Assembly: GCA_003049465.1 (NCBI GenBank)
Contig: PYSS01000013.1
Location: 396,360 to 460,359, forward strand
Reading direction: 5' to 3'
Origin: Magnaporthiopsis rhizophila
Taxonomy: Eukaryota; Ascomycota; Sordariomycetes; Magnaporthales; Magnaporthaceae
Length of the DNA stretch: 64,000 nt
Position numbers and translations under genes: made by a program. The notes under the pieces were generated by a model. The model had not been told where the DNA came from, ran no database searches, and was given only the letters and a program-made list of their open reading frames with translations. Below are positions 32,095-45,030 of the stretch, piece by piece; the stretch's first letter is position 1, and each line of letters opens with the position of its first letter.

Positions 32095-34764
32095 CTACTC
32101 CAACATACCAAGATACCGCGTCGTCACAACCGTCCCCTTATCGGCCCCCTTGACGCCGACCTTGACGACCTCGCCCGGCACAATGTCGATGAGGTTGTCC
32201 TCGAACCTCACCCCGTCGTCCTCGCACTCGAGCGCCACGCCCTTGACTGGCACCTCGGCGCTGACCTCTACCACAGTTCCGCCGACCACCAGCCGTGCCG
32301 CCAGCTCCGTGGGCTTCTGCAGATGAAGGTACTTGAGCGGCTCGGGCCAGTTGACGTACCGCGCCAGCTGCTCGCCCGTCTCCACGTCCACTAGGTAAAC
32401 TGCCACCACCGTGCGGCCTGCCTCCTCCAGGTTGTTGTTGTTGCTGGTGTCGGCTCCCTCCTCCTTCTTGAACGGCACCTCACGTGAAAGGAGCTCGGTC
32501 GACCTGTTACCCCGCAGCACCAGACCGGCCGCAACGTTCTCTTCGTAAATCTGCTCGCCCGTCTCCACGTTCCAGGCCCGAAGCACCACGTCGACCGTGA
32601 CGTCCTCCAGCTTTAGGCTGCAGGCCCACGCCTCGAGCTTGATGACCTTTTTCACGTACACGCGCGTGTACTTGTCCCGCGCCGTCTTGTGCTCGCGCCT
32701 GGTGATGCCGACCGTTAGCGGAGCCATCTCGCGCTTGACGGCGAAGTATGCCATCTTGGGCCGCAGGTAATAGTCGGCCATGGCCCATGATGTGACCGGC
32801 CAGCAGTCGTTGATCTGCCACACCAGCGCCCCACTGCAGTACTCCCGCCCGGGGCCCTGCCACTGCCGCTTCCACAGCCGATATGCCGAGCTGAGGCACT
32901 CGGCCTGCATCAGCTGTGTCGAGTACACGTACTGCTCGAGCGGCTCCGGCGAGTATCGCATGTTCTCGACTAGGTACAGGGCGAGGCGCCGCTCATGGCC
33001 CGCGGCCTTATTGTGGAAGTCTACTGTGCTTGACTGGGGGTACCGATCCGGGTCGAGCTTGCCCAACGGCAGGTACGCGTCGATGGTGCGCACCGACGGA
33101 AACGCCTGCATGCCAAACTCGGACACGAAGCGGCCCACGAGCTTGTCAAAGTTCTGGTACTTCTCCTGCGAGCCGTGCCATACGTTCCATTGGTGGAGGT
33201 CGCCTACCGTCGGGTCGCTCGACACGAGGCCGCCGCCCCACGGCGAGCCCGGGTGGTAGAAGGTCCTTGGAATCAGGTCCGCGCACACGTCGGGCAGCAG
33301 CTTCTCGTAAATGTATCGGGCCGGGAAGTCGGTCTTCAGCCAGCTCTCCGGGTCCTTGTCCGCGTAGTCGTATGTAAGCCCCTCCGACTCGGCGTACGCG
33401 TAGTCCTCGTTGTTGCCCGCCCAGATGACGATGCTGGGGTGGTGCCGCCGCAGCTTGACGTTCTCGCAGGCCTCGCGCCTGATAGAGTCCAGCAGCCCTG
33501 GCCACGTCGGGTAGTTGCCACAGGCGAACGGGAAGTCCTGCCAGACCAGCACGCCGAGCTCGTCGCAGGCGTCGTACAGGGCCTGCTCTTCGTAGATGCC
33601 TCCGCCCCAGACTCGGATCATGAACTGGTTGCCGTCAGCCACCAACTTCACCCAGTCACGGTAGCGGTCGGCCGAGATCCGCGGGACGAAGCTGTCGGCT
33701 GGGATCCAGTTGGAGCCACCACAAAAGACGGGCACGTTGTTGATGCGGAAGAAAAACGACGTGCCCGGCTGACCCTTCATCGGCTGCTGTAGCAGCTCGG
33801 CCCGGCGAAGCCCGATGCGTTTCGAGACTGTGTCGATTTCGGCGGGCGCCGCCGAGGATTCACCATCGCCCGCCAGAAGGGTTGCCTTGACCGTGTACAG
33901 CGGCTGGTCGCCGTAGCGTATGGGGTACCAGAGCGCGGGCTTCTGGATGTGGAAAGTGGCCGAGGCCGTCCCGGACTCGGACTCGACAGGCACAACTTGA
34001 ACGGTCTCGGAGGCGACGACAGATCCGCGCAGCGATATGTCGAACTTGACCCTGTCGGCCGTGCCCTCGACGACAGCGTGCGCGACGGCCTTGGCCGAGT
34101 CGAGGCTCTCGGGCACGTCGACGTCGACGTGCAGGTCCGCCACGCGGCCGGCGTACACCTCGAGTGCGATGGGTCTCCAGGGCCCGCAGGTGAGCAGGGC
34201 CGGGCCCCAGTCCCAGCCCCAGTGGTACTGGGCCTTCCTCACGGCCAGGCGTGAGCTGTCGCCGTTCCAGCAGCCCCACTTGTGGTCGGGGTACTTCTCA
34301 ACCAGCTTCCAGCCTCTGAGGTAGGCGCTGTCGAAGTGGATGACCAGCTCGTTGTCTCCGCTGCCGCCGCCACCGCTCTCTCGGAGCGCGTCGGTCACGT
34401 CGACCCGCTCGGGCACGAACATGTTGTCCGTCTCGAGGATCTTGGTGCCGTTGAGCAAGACCGTGGCGAAGGTGTCGAGACCGTCAAACGCCAGCACGGC
34501 GCGGACCCCTCCTCCACCGCTGCCGGACAGCAGGGCGGCCGGAGTAGAAAAGGTGGTCCGGTAGGTCCATTGAGCCTCGCCGATCCACTGCACGTCCCTC
34601 TCGTTCTTGCCCACGAACGGGTCGGGGATCAGGCCATGGGCGAGCAGGTCGAGGTGGACGTTGGTCGGGAACTGGGCGACGGGTAGGAACTCGGCATCGT
34701 CCTTCTCCGCCTGCTTAAACTCCCAGCCCTTGTCGAGCGGGATGACGTTGCGGGACGGAGCCAT
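32095..34764 (-). CDS. mndB: GH2 beta-mannosidase (type B, intracellular)
   Basis: Hydrolyses terminal beta-1,4-mannosides released from mannans. Single exon of 889 aa starting at MAPSRNVIPLDKGWEF. There is no signal peptide, which together with length places it with the intracellular type-B (MndB) group. The N-terminal sugar-binding domain shows WIGEAQWTYRTTF and FDGLDTFATVLLNG. The barrel carries WGGGIYEEQALYDACDELG and IVIWAGNNEDY, where Glu453 is the acid/base. VSEFGMQAFPS holds Glu549, the nucleophile. WQINDCWPVTSWAM closes the barrel, and Ig-like C-terminal domains follow. The frame stays open to 34851, but the extra residues (Pro/His-rich) do not look like family sequence. No mannanase or transporter gene is next to it. 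Confidence 0.94.
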   Translation of the reverse strand: MAPSRNVIPLDKGWEFKQAEKDDAEFLPVAQFPTNVHLDLLAHGLIPDPFVGKNERDVQWIGEAQWTYRTTFSTPAALLSGSGGGGVRAVLAFDGLDTFATVLLNGTKILETDNMFVPERVDVTDALRESGGGGSGDNELVIHFDSAYLRGWKLVEKYPDHKWGCWNGDSSRLAVRKAQYHWGWDWGPALLTCGPWRPIALEVYAGRVADLHVDVDVPESLDSAKAVAHAVVEGTADRVKFDISLRGSVVASETVQVVPVESESGTASATFHIQKPALWYPIRYGDQPLYTVKATLLAGDGESSAAPAEIDTVSKRIGLRRAELLQQPMKGQPGTSFFFRINNVPVFCGGSNWIPADSFVPRISADRYRDWVKLVADGNQFMIRVWGGGIYEEQALYDACDELGVLVWQDFPFACGNYPTWPGLLDSIRREACENVKLRRHHPSIVIWAGNNEDYAYAESEGLTYDYADKDPESWLKTDFPARYIYEKLLPDVCADLIPRTFYHPGSPWGGGLVSSDPTVGDLHQWNVWHGSQEKYQNFDKLVGRFVSEFGMQAFPSVRTIDAYLPLGKLDPDRYPQSSTVDFHNKAAGHERRLALYLVENMRYSPEPLEQYVYSTQLMQAECLSSAYRLWKRQWQGPGREYCSGALVWQINDCWPVTSWAMADYYLRPKMAYFAVKREMAPLTVGITRREHKTARDKYTRVYVKKVIKLEAWACSLKLEDVTVDVVLRAWNVETGEQIYEENVAAGLVLRGNRSTELLSREVPFKKEEGADTSNNNNLEEAGRTVVAVYLVDVETGEQLARYVNWPEPLKYLHLQKPTELAARLVVGGTVVEVSAEVPVKGVALECEDDGVRFEDNLIDIVPGEVVKVGVKGADKGTVVTTRYLGMLE

Positions 34765-36793
<2,029 letters not shown>

Positions 36794-38083
36794 TCAACAG
36801 CACCCCGATCCCCTGCGCCCCCTGCTGAGCGTAAAGACCTCCTCCCACTCGCGCAGCGCCATGCCACTCTTGCGGCCTCTTCCGCCGCCCCTTCTCCTGG
36901 CCCCGCCACCGCCGGCGCCCAGATCGTCGACCGTCATGGAGCTCTTTATCGAGGCCACGTCGCTCCCAGCGCCGCCGCCGCCCCACGAAGGCCCCGCGTC
37001 GCCGTACTGGATGCCGCTCATGGGGTCGTCCGGGTCGATCTCGCCGAGCTCGATCTTGGTCAGGATCATGCGCGCCAGGCGCCCAAACACGTCCTCGACC
37101 CCTTCCCCGCTCAGGGCCGACACCTCGACGGCGACTGGGATGCCCGCGGCGCTGGCCCACCGGTTCGCCTCGGCCGGCATCACCTCGCGGCCCTCGGGCG
37201 CAACCGAGGCGTGGAGCTGCGACCCCAGCCCCGCGGCGGCAGCGACCGACGAGGACGCAAAAGACGTGGACACGTGCGACGACGACAGCGACGACGGCGT
37301 GGGCGGCGGGTGCATCGAGTAGTCCGAGTAAGGGGTGCTGTTGCCGCCGTCCATCAGCAGCAGGTCGGCGGTCGAGGTCGAGGTCGAGGTCGAGGGCCCG
37401 CCGTCCTGGGTCAGGTCCAGCTTGTTGCCGGCCAGGAGCAGGGTCAGGTTGGGCGAGGCGAGGGCGCGGGCGTCGTTGAGGAAGGCGGGGAGGGCCGAGA
37501 AGGTGTTGTGGGAGGTGATGTCGTAGACGAGCACGGCGCCGGCCGCGCCGCGGTAGTAGGACCTGGACACGGACCGGAACCGCTCCGTGCCGGCCGTGTC
37601 CCAGAGCTGCAGCTTTATGCGCTTGCGCCGGGCGCCGCTGCCGACCTTGATGATCTTGGACGCGAACTCGACGCCGATGGTCTGCGACGACAGGACGCGC
37701 CACTCGCTCTTGACGAAGCGGTGCAGGATGCAGGATCTTGAGAGGAGAGGAAGCCGCGTTAGCGCTCGGACTGGCCGGGAGACCGTCGGGCGGGGCCTGG
37801 GCGATGAGGATGGCGGGGGGGATCCGGGACAACCGGTGACTTATCGGAAGGCGACTCACTTTCCAGACCCGCTGGGACCAAGAAGGATGATCTTGGCCAG
37901 ATAGTCGTACATACTCCCCAGTTCCTACAAGCAAGAGGCAAGCAACAAGGGGTCAGTCCCGAGTGGCGCGGGGGCGGTATCGTCACCAACGGCGGCGGCG
38001 GGGAAAGCCATCTATCTTACTTGATCGCGCGCTGTCGACGTGCTGTCGTCGCTCGCGGCGGAGGAGCGCCTCGGCCGAGTCAT
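36794..38083 (-). CDS. rab4: Rab4-family small GTPase with internal insertion
   Basis: Endosomal recycling GTPase. Three exons (38083-38021, 37924-37860, 37736-36794) give 356 aa, against about 215 for animal Rab4. The motifs are GPSGSGKS (37-44, P-loop), TIGVEF (effector loop), WDTAGTERF (switch II), AGNKLD (145-150) and a VEVSALSGEG G5 region. The run ILTKIELGEIDPDDPMSGIQ just before the tail is characteristic of Rab4. The C-terminus ends GSGCC, a di-cysteine geranylgeranylation signal. A Ser/Ala/Pro-rich insertion of about 70 aa (154-223) separates NKLD from the G5 motif. A Gly/Arg-rich linker precedes the tail. The first exon encodes only 21 residues, and its join restores ELGSMYDYLAKIILLG. 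Confidence 0.9.
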
Positions 38084-38884
38084 GGTAGCTTGGTTTTTGG
38101 CTGCTCAAGTTGGATAGAACAGACAGCTGGAGACTCGAGGGGTGTCGTCGGAATACAGCCCCGTTGCGGGAAAAGAAAAAAAAAAAATAAGAAAAAAATA
38201 AAATTGCGGCACTATGGACACATTGGCCTGGTTGCTATGACCTCTCTAACCCTCGGTGGCGTTGTTGAATGGCCCCGGGCACACGACAATGAGCTTTTTG
38301 GATAGAGAGAAAAAGGAAGCACAATAGTAAACGACGTCGAAACACTCCTCTCAATCGGAAGCTTGTCTCGGGATCAATTGTGATGGTTATCGCGAACGCG
38401 ACAAAATTTTAGTAGGCAGCAGGGTCGGTGTTTGTTGGTGCGAAGATTGGCTGCGCCCCAGCTTTGTCGTCATGTCATGGGGGCGGGTTTCAGGGGACCT
38501 AGCTTATCAGCGCAGTCCAAGGATTCCAAGGCGATTCAAATCCAAACACCCCCACACACTGACGCTCAAATATGCAGTCACTCAAGCAGTTGAGCACACC
38601 GCATCGCATCGCAGCTGTCAGCCAGGCCAATCGAGGTCGTGTGCTGTCAGTCGGCCGGTGACCCTGCCTGGCTGCCCAACAGCGGGACCCGGCATGTGCG
38701 CACTGCCGATGCGGGGACCTTTGTCGCAGTGTCCCAAACGGGCAAGCCGAGGCACAGCGCCCGGATCTGACCTCACTCCACTGTTTTTTTCTCTTCCAAA
38801 AACGGCATGTGAATAACTGCACGCCATGGAACTCAGCTCATTGCCTACTTTTGATGTGAGAATAAAAAAAAATTACCAGCAATC
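38084..38884. promoter_or_regulatory. Divergent promoter region, 801 bp
   Basis: Lies between the rab4 start and the SDR start. A-rich patch at about 38167-38205. No ORF of note, no recognised element. Confidence 0.5.
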
Positions 38885-39867
38885 ATGAAAATCCAAGGCC
38901 GTACATTTGTCATATCAGGCGGGTTAGTTCTCCAAATCCACTCAGATGCCTTAACCCCAGCTCCCCTTTCCCTTGCTGTGACATCACATGCCCAGAGCAA
39001 AGCTGACAACATCTACCAAGAATGACAGCGCCTCCGGCCTAGGTCGCGCCTGCGCCGTCGACCTGGTCGCGCACGGCGGCAACGTGGCCGTGTTGGACAT
39101 GAACGCCGACAACGGCGCCGCCCTGGTCCAGGAGCTGGGGTCCGACCGGGCCCGCTTCTTCGAGACCGACGTGACCGACTCCGACTCCATCGCCGCCGCC
39201 GTGGCCGGTTCCGTCGCCTGGGCCACGGAGACAGCCAAGCCCCTGGGCGGCGTCATCCCCGCTGCCGGCGTCGGCTTCCCGGGCCTGGTATTCTTCTTTT
39301 AACCCTACATTCTATGTTCCTATCCCGTCACCGCTCAACAAAAACAACCCCTGACCTTGTCCTCTCCAGATCATTGACGGGAAACACAACCCCCTATCCC
39401 TCGAGACCTTCGACGCCGTCGTCGCCATCAACCTGCGCGGCACCATCGACCTGATCCGCCAGGTCCTCCCGCATCTCACCACCGCCACCGCCTTAGAAAG
39501 CATAGACGGCGAGCGCGGCGTCGTCGTTATGGTCTCGTCCGCCGCCGCCTTCGAGGGTCAGATGGGCCAGGTCGCCTACGCCGCCTCCAAGGGCGCCGTC
39601 GCCTCGGCCGCCCTGCCCATGGCCCGCGACCTGTCGCGCCACGGCGTCCGCGTCGCCGTCGTCGCCCCGGGCGTGTTCGAGACCGCCATGACCGCCCTGA
39701 TGTCGGACAAGGTCCGCAGGGGGCTCGAGCGCGCCATGGAGTTCCCCAAGAGAGGGGGTCGGCCCGACGAGTTCGCCGGTCTGGTCAGGCACATTATCGG
39801 GAACTCGATGCTCAACGGCGTCGTCGTTAGGCTGGACGGCGCCGCGAGGATGCCTAGTCGGCTGTAG
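38885..39867 (+). CDS. Short-chain dehydrogenase/reductase (HSD17B10-like)
   Basis: NAD(P)-dependent oxidoreductase of the classical SDR type, 264 aa in three exons (38885-38922, 39029-39287, 39370-39867). The dinucleotide-binding motif is split by intron 1: VISGG | ASGLGRACA. Next come the acidic residue of the second strand (AVLDMNAD), which suggests NAD rather than NADP, and NLRG (120). The catalytic Ser156 and YAASK (Tyr169, Lys173) follow. The nearest known relatives by feel are type-2 3-hydroxyacyl-CoA dehydrogenases (mitochondrial 17-beta-HSD10), judged by FETAMTALMSDKVRRGL and RPDEFAGLVRHIIGNSMLNG near the end. The substrate cannot be told from sequence. The first exon is only 38 nt, with a GTTAGT donor. 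Confidence 0.88.
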
Positions 39868-40798
39868 AATCTGTTTTAACTTTAGCACACCTCATCTAAT
39901 ATCATATTTATGGCGCGAGGGCAGAAATATTGGCCGGGTGGCCTGGTTATTTCACTGTGTAATACAGTAGACTGCCACGGGACTACAACCATGGCGAGAA
40001 TCTACAATTATTTTCTCTTCCACATTACTGTCCTGTCGCTATCATATGCAGCCAAGCTATTAGCTCGAGTACAGCAACAAGCTAAAACACCGTTACGCTA
40101 TCCCATCCGCTATTAAACCCACTGCCCCCAGCAGCTGCGCTTGGTCTACTAATTCTAACTAGTCTTCGTCTCCACGGCCGTGTGACAAACATCATGCGGA
40201 AGAACCAGATACACTGCACTACTCGCGTCCAACATTACTTCTCTCCTCTGTCCCGTCTTGTGTGAAATAACCTGAGTGATCGGACTGTTCTAACCTGTCG
40301 GGCCAAGACAACAAAGAAAACACACATTTATAACCAGTATAGCCCATGCGGCGACAGGGAGAAGTGGATGCTTGGTGGGATATCTCGGGGATGCTCCGAC
40401 TTTGCGTCGATTTTGTGTAGAATCAGGGTCGATCTTCCAATCTATCAACCTCCGCCAAAGGAAATCAAGCAAAAAGAACCAAAGTGGGCTGGGTAGTGAC
40501 CGGGGAGGTTATTGGGTAAGTGGGAGGGCAGGTAGCTGTCCATGCTCGCCATGTCCATGCTCATATCTCGTCGTTCCACCTTCTCAAGCGAGAATCCGGC
40601 CGCGAAGCTCACAACTGTCTTTATGGTGCACACCCCTATATAGGTCGTCACCCTCAGTTGGGCTTCAGCCAAGAGGCACTGATTCATAGCTGCATGGCCG
40701 TAGTACCTAACAGGGCGGCGTCATGCGCCTCAGTGCTGCTTGGCTTGGGTAGATGGACCAGCGTTGCTCTGCGCCCGAGCCTTGGCTTGGTCGCTAAC
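39868..40798. other. Convergent intergenic region, 931 bp
   Basis: 3' flanks of the SDR gene and kap114. No ORF of note, no repeat. Confidence 0.6.
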
Positions 40799-43700
40799 CT
40801 ATTGCGCCGCGATCTCGTTGAGCTTGGCCTTCTCCTCTTCAAGGAGCTGCGCGTACCAATCGCTGAAGTTGGCGGTGTTCTCCCGTGCCGCCTGTAGGAA
40901 GAATTCTGTCAGGTACGTCTGCGTCTCGTCGTCCCGCACGCGGTTGCCGCCGCCCTCAAAGTACGACATTAGGTCGTTCTTGGTCGCTCCTAGGCTGAGG
41001 TCCAGCAAGCCGGGTTCGTCCTCCCAGCCGTCGTCGCCGTCATCCTCCTCAAGTTCTGCCATCTTGGCGGCATCGGCGGCAGCCATTGCCGCGGCCTGCT
41101 TGCCTGAAGCAAACAGGAGCTCGTCGATAAGGACCTTGAGAATCTTGAGCGGCGCTGGGATAAAGGTGTATTTATCGGGAACTGAATAAAAACACCAGAG
41201 AGTCAGAAAAGCAAACGCAGTGGCGTGCGCATCACCGAAACTGGTGGGAATGGCCATATCTTACTTTGCTTGGCTCGGGACCGCGTCACGATCCTGTCGC
41301 TAGTCTGATCGACAATCAGGTCACCCTTTACGACGCACTGGGCTAACCTAGCATCGTTTAGAGAATAGAGCTTCGAGAGCGCGATGACACTACGGGGAAT
41401 ACAGTCAGTAAAGGTGTCCTCAACAGTCTCCCAGGGAATATCTGGACAGGGTGATCTTGAATCTCACTTTTGTCTGATCTCGTCGAAGCCAGCGAAGAAG
41501 GTCGAATTCTCCAGCCACTTGCTCATGACAACCTGCAGGCCGTTCTGTCCGTCGATCTCGATTCCACTGAGGAACTGAACGACGTCGGAGGCGCCAGAGA
41601 GTGATAGGCGCGCGAAGACAAGGATGAGAGACTGGATGAAGGAGGCGGCCGTGGCGGAAGCCAGACGTGTGGCGACAGCCTGCAGCAGCTTCAGGAGATA
41701 GGGGCCAAGGCGTTCCTGGCCTGCCTTCTCAACCAACTCGGCCGCCAGACCGCCGACCTCGGACGCGGCATTATCTTCGATCAACGGGCCGAGGAGGCGG
41801 TCAATGACGTATAGGCAGACTTCCAGGCCAGATTTTCCTTGCTCGTCGTGCCAGCCAAACACCTGGTGGTGGTCATGCATGACCATGTACTTGACAGCTT
41901 CAGCACCGGGTCTGAGAATCTCTCCTTCGGTAGACTCCATCAGAATCCTGCTAAGCTTAGGAAGGAGCTGGGCCACGATGCCAGCAGGAAGAGGCTCGAC
42001 TCCTGACTGGAGCAGAACTGCGACGAGCTCGGCAGCCAGCTGAGATCAAGCACGAGTTCGAGGGTCAGCAGGCGGTCCGGTCGACATTGAAACAACACGG
42101 GGATGTCCTCAGAAAGTCAGATATGCAACTAACCGTTATCAGCGGCTCGTTCTGCGTCACGTCGGCGTAGTTGAACGCGCCCGTGAGTGTTGGCAGGACC
42201 CTGGTGCACAGCGTCGCATACGAAGCCGAATCCGTGGCCAGGAACTGGACGATCTCCTCAAAGACCTCGTTCACCAACATCGTAACCTGGTAGTTCTGCG
42301 CCCCATGTTGGGCCAGGAGGAACAGTAGGTCGAGAGACTTGACGTCGGGGGCCAACACCACCCTCCGGTTCATCCCGATGGCGGCGCGGAGAGACTCGGT
42401 CAGGGTCACGAGCAGGTCGTCGGCGTCCTCGAGCTCCTGCAGATCCTTGCCGTTGAGGAAAGTCTCGACGGCCTTGAGGATGTGGACCTGACGATCGGCC
42501 GGAACCGAATCGGACTTGACAAAGTTCTCGACGGCCTTGATGCACGCGGCGTTGACGAGGTCCGAGGGGTCTGATGTGATGGCGGCGACGGTCTGGTCGA
42601 GCAGGACAAGAGCTGGGGCGTAGCCCTTGGATATAGTGCCCGCCACCAGATAGCCACGGGCCTGAAGGAGCGGCTGCTCGGTCCGGCTGATGGCGAACTT
42701 GACCAGCTCCAAGTATCCCTGTGCGACCTCGGCGGGGATTTCCTTGTCGCATTCGTGCAGATCTGTAGCAAGCATGGTGAACAGGTAGAGCGAGGCCTCC
42801 TGCGTCCGCCAGTCGCCGGCCTCGCCTCCGAACAACGTCTTGGTGTAGGTGAAGAGCGCCTCGACGGAGCGCAGGACGAGCCACTCTCCAAGCTTAATGA
42901 GGAAGTCGCCGCACGCGGTCCTCGCCGTGTAGTTGGCCGTGATGGAACCTTCCTCGGCGAGGTACAGAGACACGTCAATATCCCACAGCTCCTCCTCCTC
43001 CCTGGTGATGCGCGAAAAGGAGACGATCAGCTTGATCATATCAAGGATCCAGGGGGTGTTGTGGGCCTCGAGCTCCTTCTGGACCGGCGCCGCACGCAGG
43101 GAGTGGTTGAGGAAGTCCAGCTCCTCGAGCACGAGCCAGTCAAGAGTATAAGGAATGTTGTCTGCGTTCTGAAGGCGGCCCTGGGTGTCGCTCTCGAGAT
43201 ACTGGTGTGCGTATGCCGGCTCCAGCCTCGAAAGCTCATGCCAGACCAACTCGAAGAAGGTGATGCTGTGGGGCAGCAGCAGCGACGGAAACACGCCCTT
43301 GATCTTAAGAAGCGTCTTTACGACCTGCAGCTTGAGCGCAACCGGCCCGTTCCATACGTCGGGCTGCGCCCCCGAGGTAGATACGCTGTCCGGGAGGGGC
43401 GACTTGAGAACCTGCTGGAAGAAGGGCAGCCAACCGCCGAGGGCGTCCTCGGCGAAGCCCTTGACTTCCTTGGGGTGATCCTCCTTGACCATATCCAGGA
43501 GATCGAAGCACGACCGGAACACCGAGACGGCGAGGGCGCGCAGGAGGCCTTTACGCTCCTCGCTGAGGGCGACCTGGTAAACAGCATTAACGATGTCCCT
43601 GGCCATCGAGAAGAACTGGTCCTCGCTCAGGTTCTCCTCGACAAACTCGCTCAGCACCTTGAGAGCACCGTGTAGTTGGTTGTCGCTGCCATTGGGCATG

Positions 43701-44213
43701 ACACTGAGGAGCGTCGGGACCAGCTGGGGCCATCGCTCGGGGAAGTCGACATTTGCGATTTTGCTCACTGCGTAGCTACATGGGAGACCGATAGGGCGGG
43801 GCCGCTGTCAGTACAAGTTTCCGCTGACCGACAGTGAGGAGGGGTCCCCGCGAAGCCCCAGCCCATGCGTACCTGACGCTTGATTTTATTTTAGTGTCGT
43901 CCTCATCGCTGATGGCCAGCTCGAGCAGCTTGGGGCGCAGCTGGTCCTTGACTTGGTCGGGCACGGGGATGCGGGGGCTGTCGTCCTCCTCGTCGTCTGC
44001 ATCCTGGGTCCAGTTGCGTGTGATAAACCTGCGTAGGGACAGGAGGGCGGCGATGCGGACTCCGCCGTCAACCGACGTGTGAGCGGCGATGTTTGCCAGC
44101 GATAGCGGGAAAGCGGGATTCGCCTCGGCCTGCTTGAGTTCGACCTCGGCCTGTTTCCGCACATCGTCGGCGGCGAGGGTGTTGGCCAGCAGCACAATCA
44201 GTTGGTCCTCCAT
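40799..44213 (-). CDS. kap114: Importin-9 / Kap114 karyopherin
   Basis: Importin-beta family nuclear import receptor; yeast Kap114 carries TBP and histones. Five exons (44213-43873, 43775-42134, 42039-41468, 41389-41265, 41181-40799) give 1020 aa, the usual length. The protein is all-helical HEAT repeats. The importin-beta N-terminal region has QAEVELKQAEANPAFPLSL, and SSVSYAVSKIANVDFPERW follows across the first junction. An acidic patch (EEDDGDDGWEDEPG) near the C-terminus matches the acidic loop of this family. I used the ATG at 44213 (MEDQLIVLLA) because the further upstream in-frame start is GTG. Donors include GTACGC and GTTAGT. The last intron joins RSRAKQ to IPDKYTFIPAP. Confidence 0.92.
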
Positions 44214-45030
44214 GGCGACAAGGGCTGGTTCCGGTGCGGGCACCGTTCTCGTGGGGAAAAATGACGACAGCGAAGAAGGAGAATAAAACAGGAGGAAAAA
44301 AATAACAAAAAGATAAAAAGGTGGGTTGCCTAGCCTGCGAAAGCGCCGTGGATGGATGCAGGCTGGGATCGACAGGAGGGGGGCGTATACTTAATAAACG
44401 GCACTCGAATTTTACTGAGGGCGAGAACCGAAAGCAGTCAAGTGCCGGCAAATTGATCGCCACACCAAAAGAGCGGTATGTAAACAACGCAGCTCGCACG
44501 CAACCGAAGAGAGCCGGCGACGGCCTTCAGCTGGCGGCCCAATGGCGGGGTGCGTCTTTATCGTTGGGGTAAATCAGGCGGCAGTCGCGAGCGCGGTACC
44601 TGTGAGCTTGGATGAGTGGAGGCAGGTGCGTTTGACCAGACGGGCAAAAACATGACAAGCTGGAAATTTAGTGCTCGTGGTGGTGCTGTTGGCGTGGGAA
44701 TATTCCACCATCCTGCCTGCCCCCTCCTAGCACGACACACTCCCGATGATGCTAGCAGCCTGGATAATCCCCCCGCGGCAGTGGGTACCTTGGCGGCGGT
44801 GCTGTTGAAACCAACCCCGCACAGCAGCACCTTGAGAGCCGCACGTGTTTTCGTGTCACCAATGACGCGTGTCGCGTCAGCAAACGACGAGGCCTTGCAA
44901 GCATCCGAAGCCGGAGAACCCCTGGCAAGCCACAACAGATCGCCATCTCAGTCTTTACCTAAAGAGGCGTGCGGGGTAGATACGTCTGGCCAAAAAAAAA
45001 AAAAAAAGAAATAATAATAATAATAATAAA
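44214..45030. promoter_or_regulatory. Divergent promoter region, 817 bp
   Basis: Between the kap114 and rev7 starts. It ends in a poly-A/(ATA)n run (about 44992-45029) immediately before the rev7 ATG. No gene seen. Confidence 0.5.

Noticed and set aside
44558..45014. ORFs on both strands before rev7
   Set aside because: They overlap in opposite frames, end in homopolymer A and resemble no family. The interval is better read as a divergent promoter.
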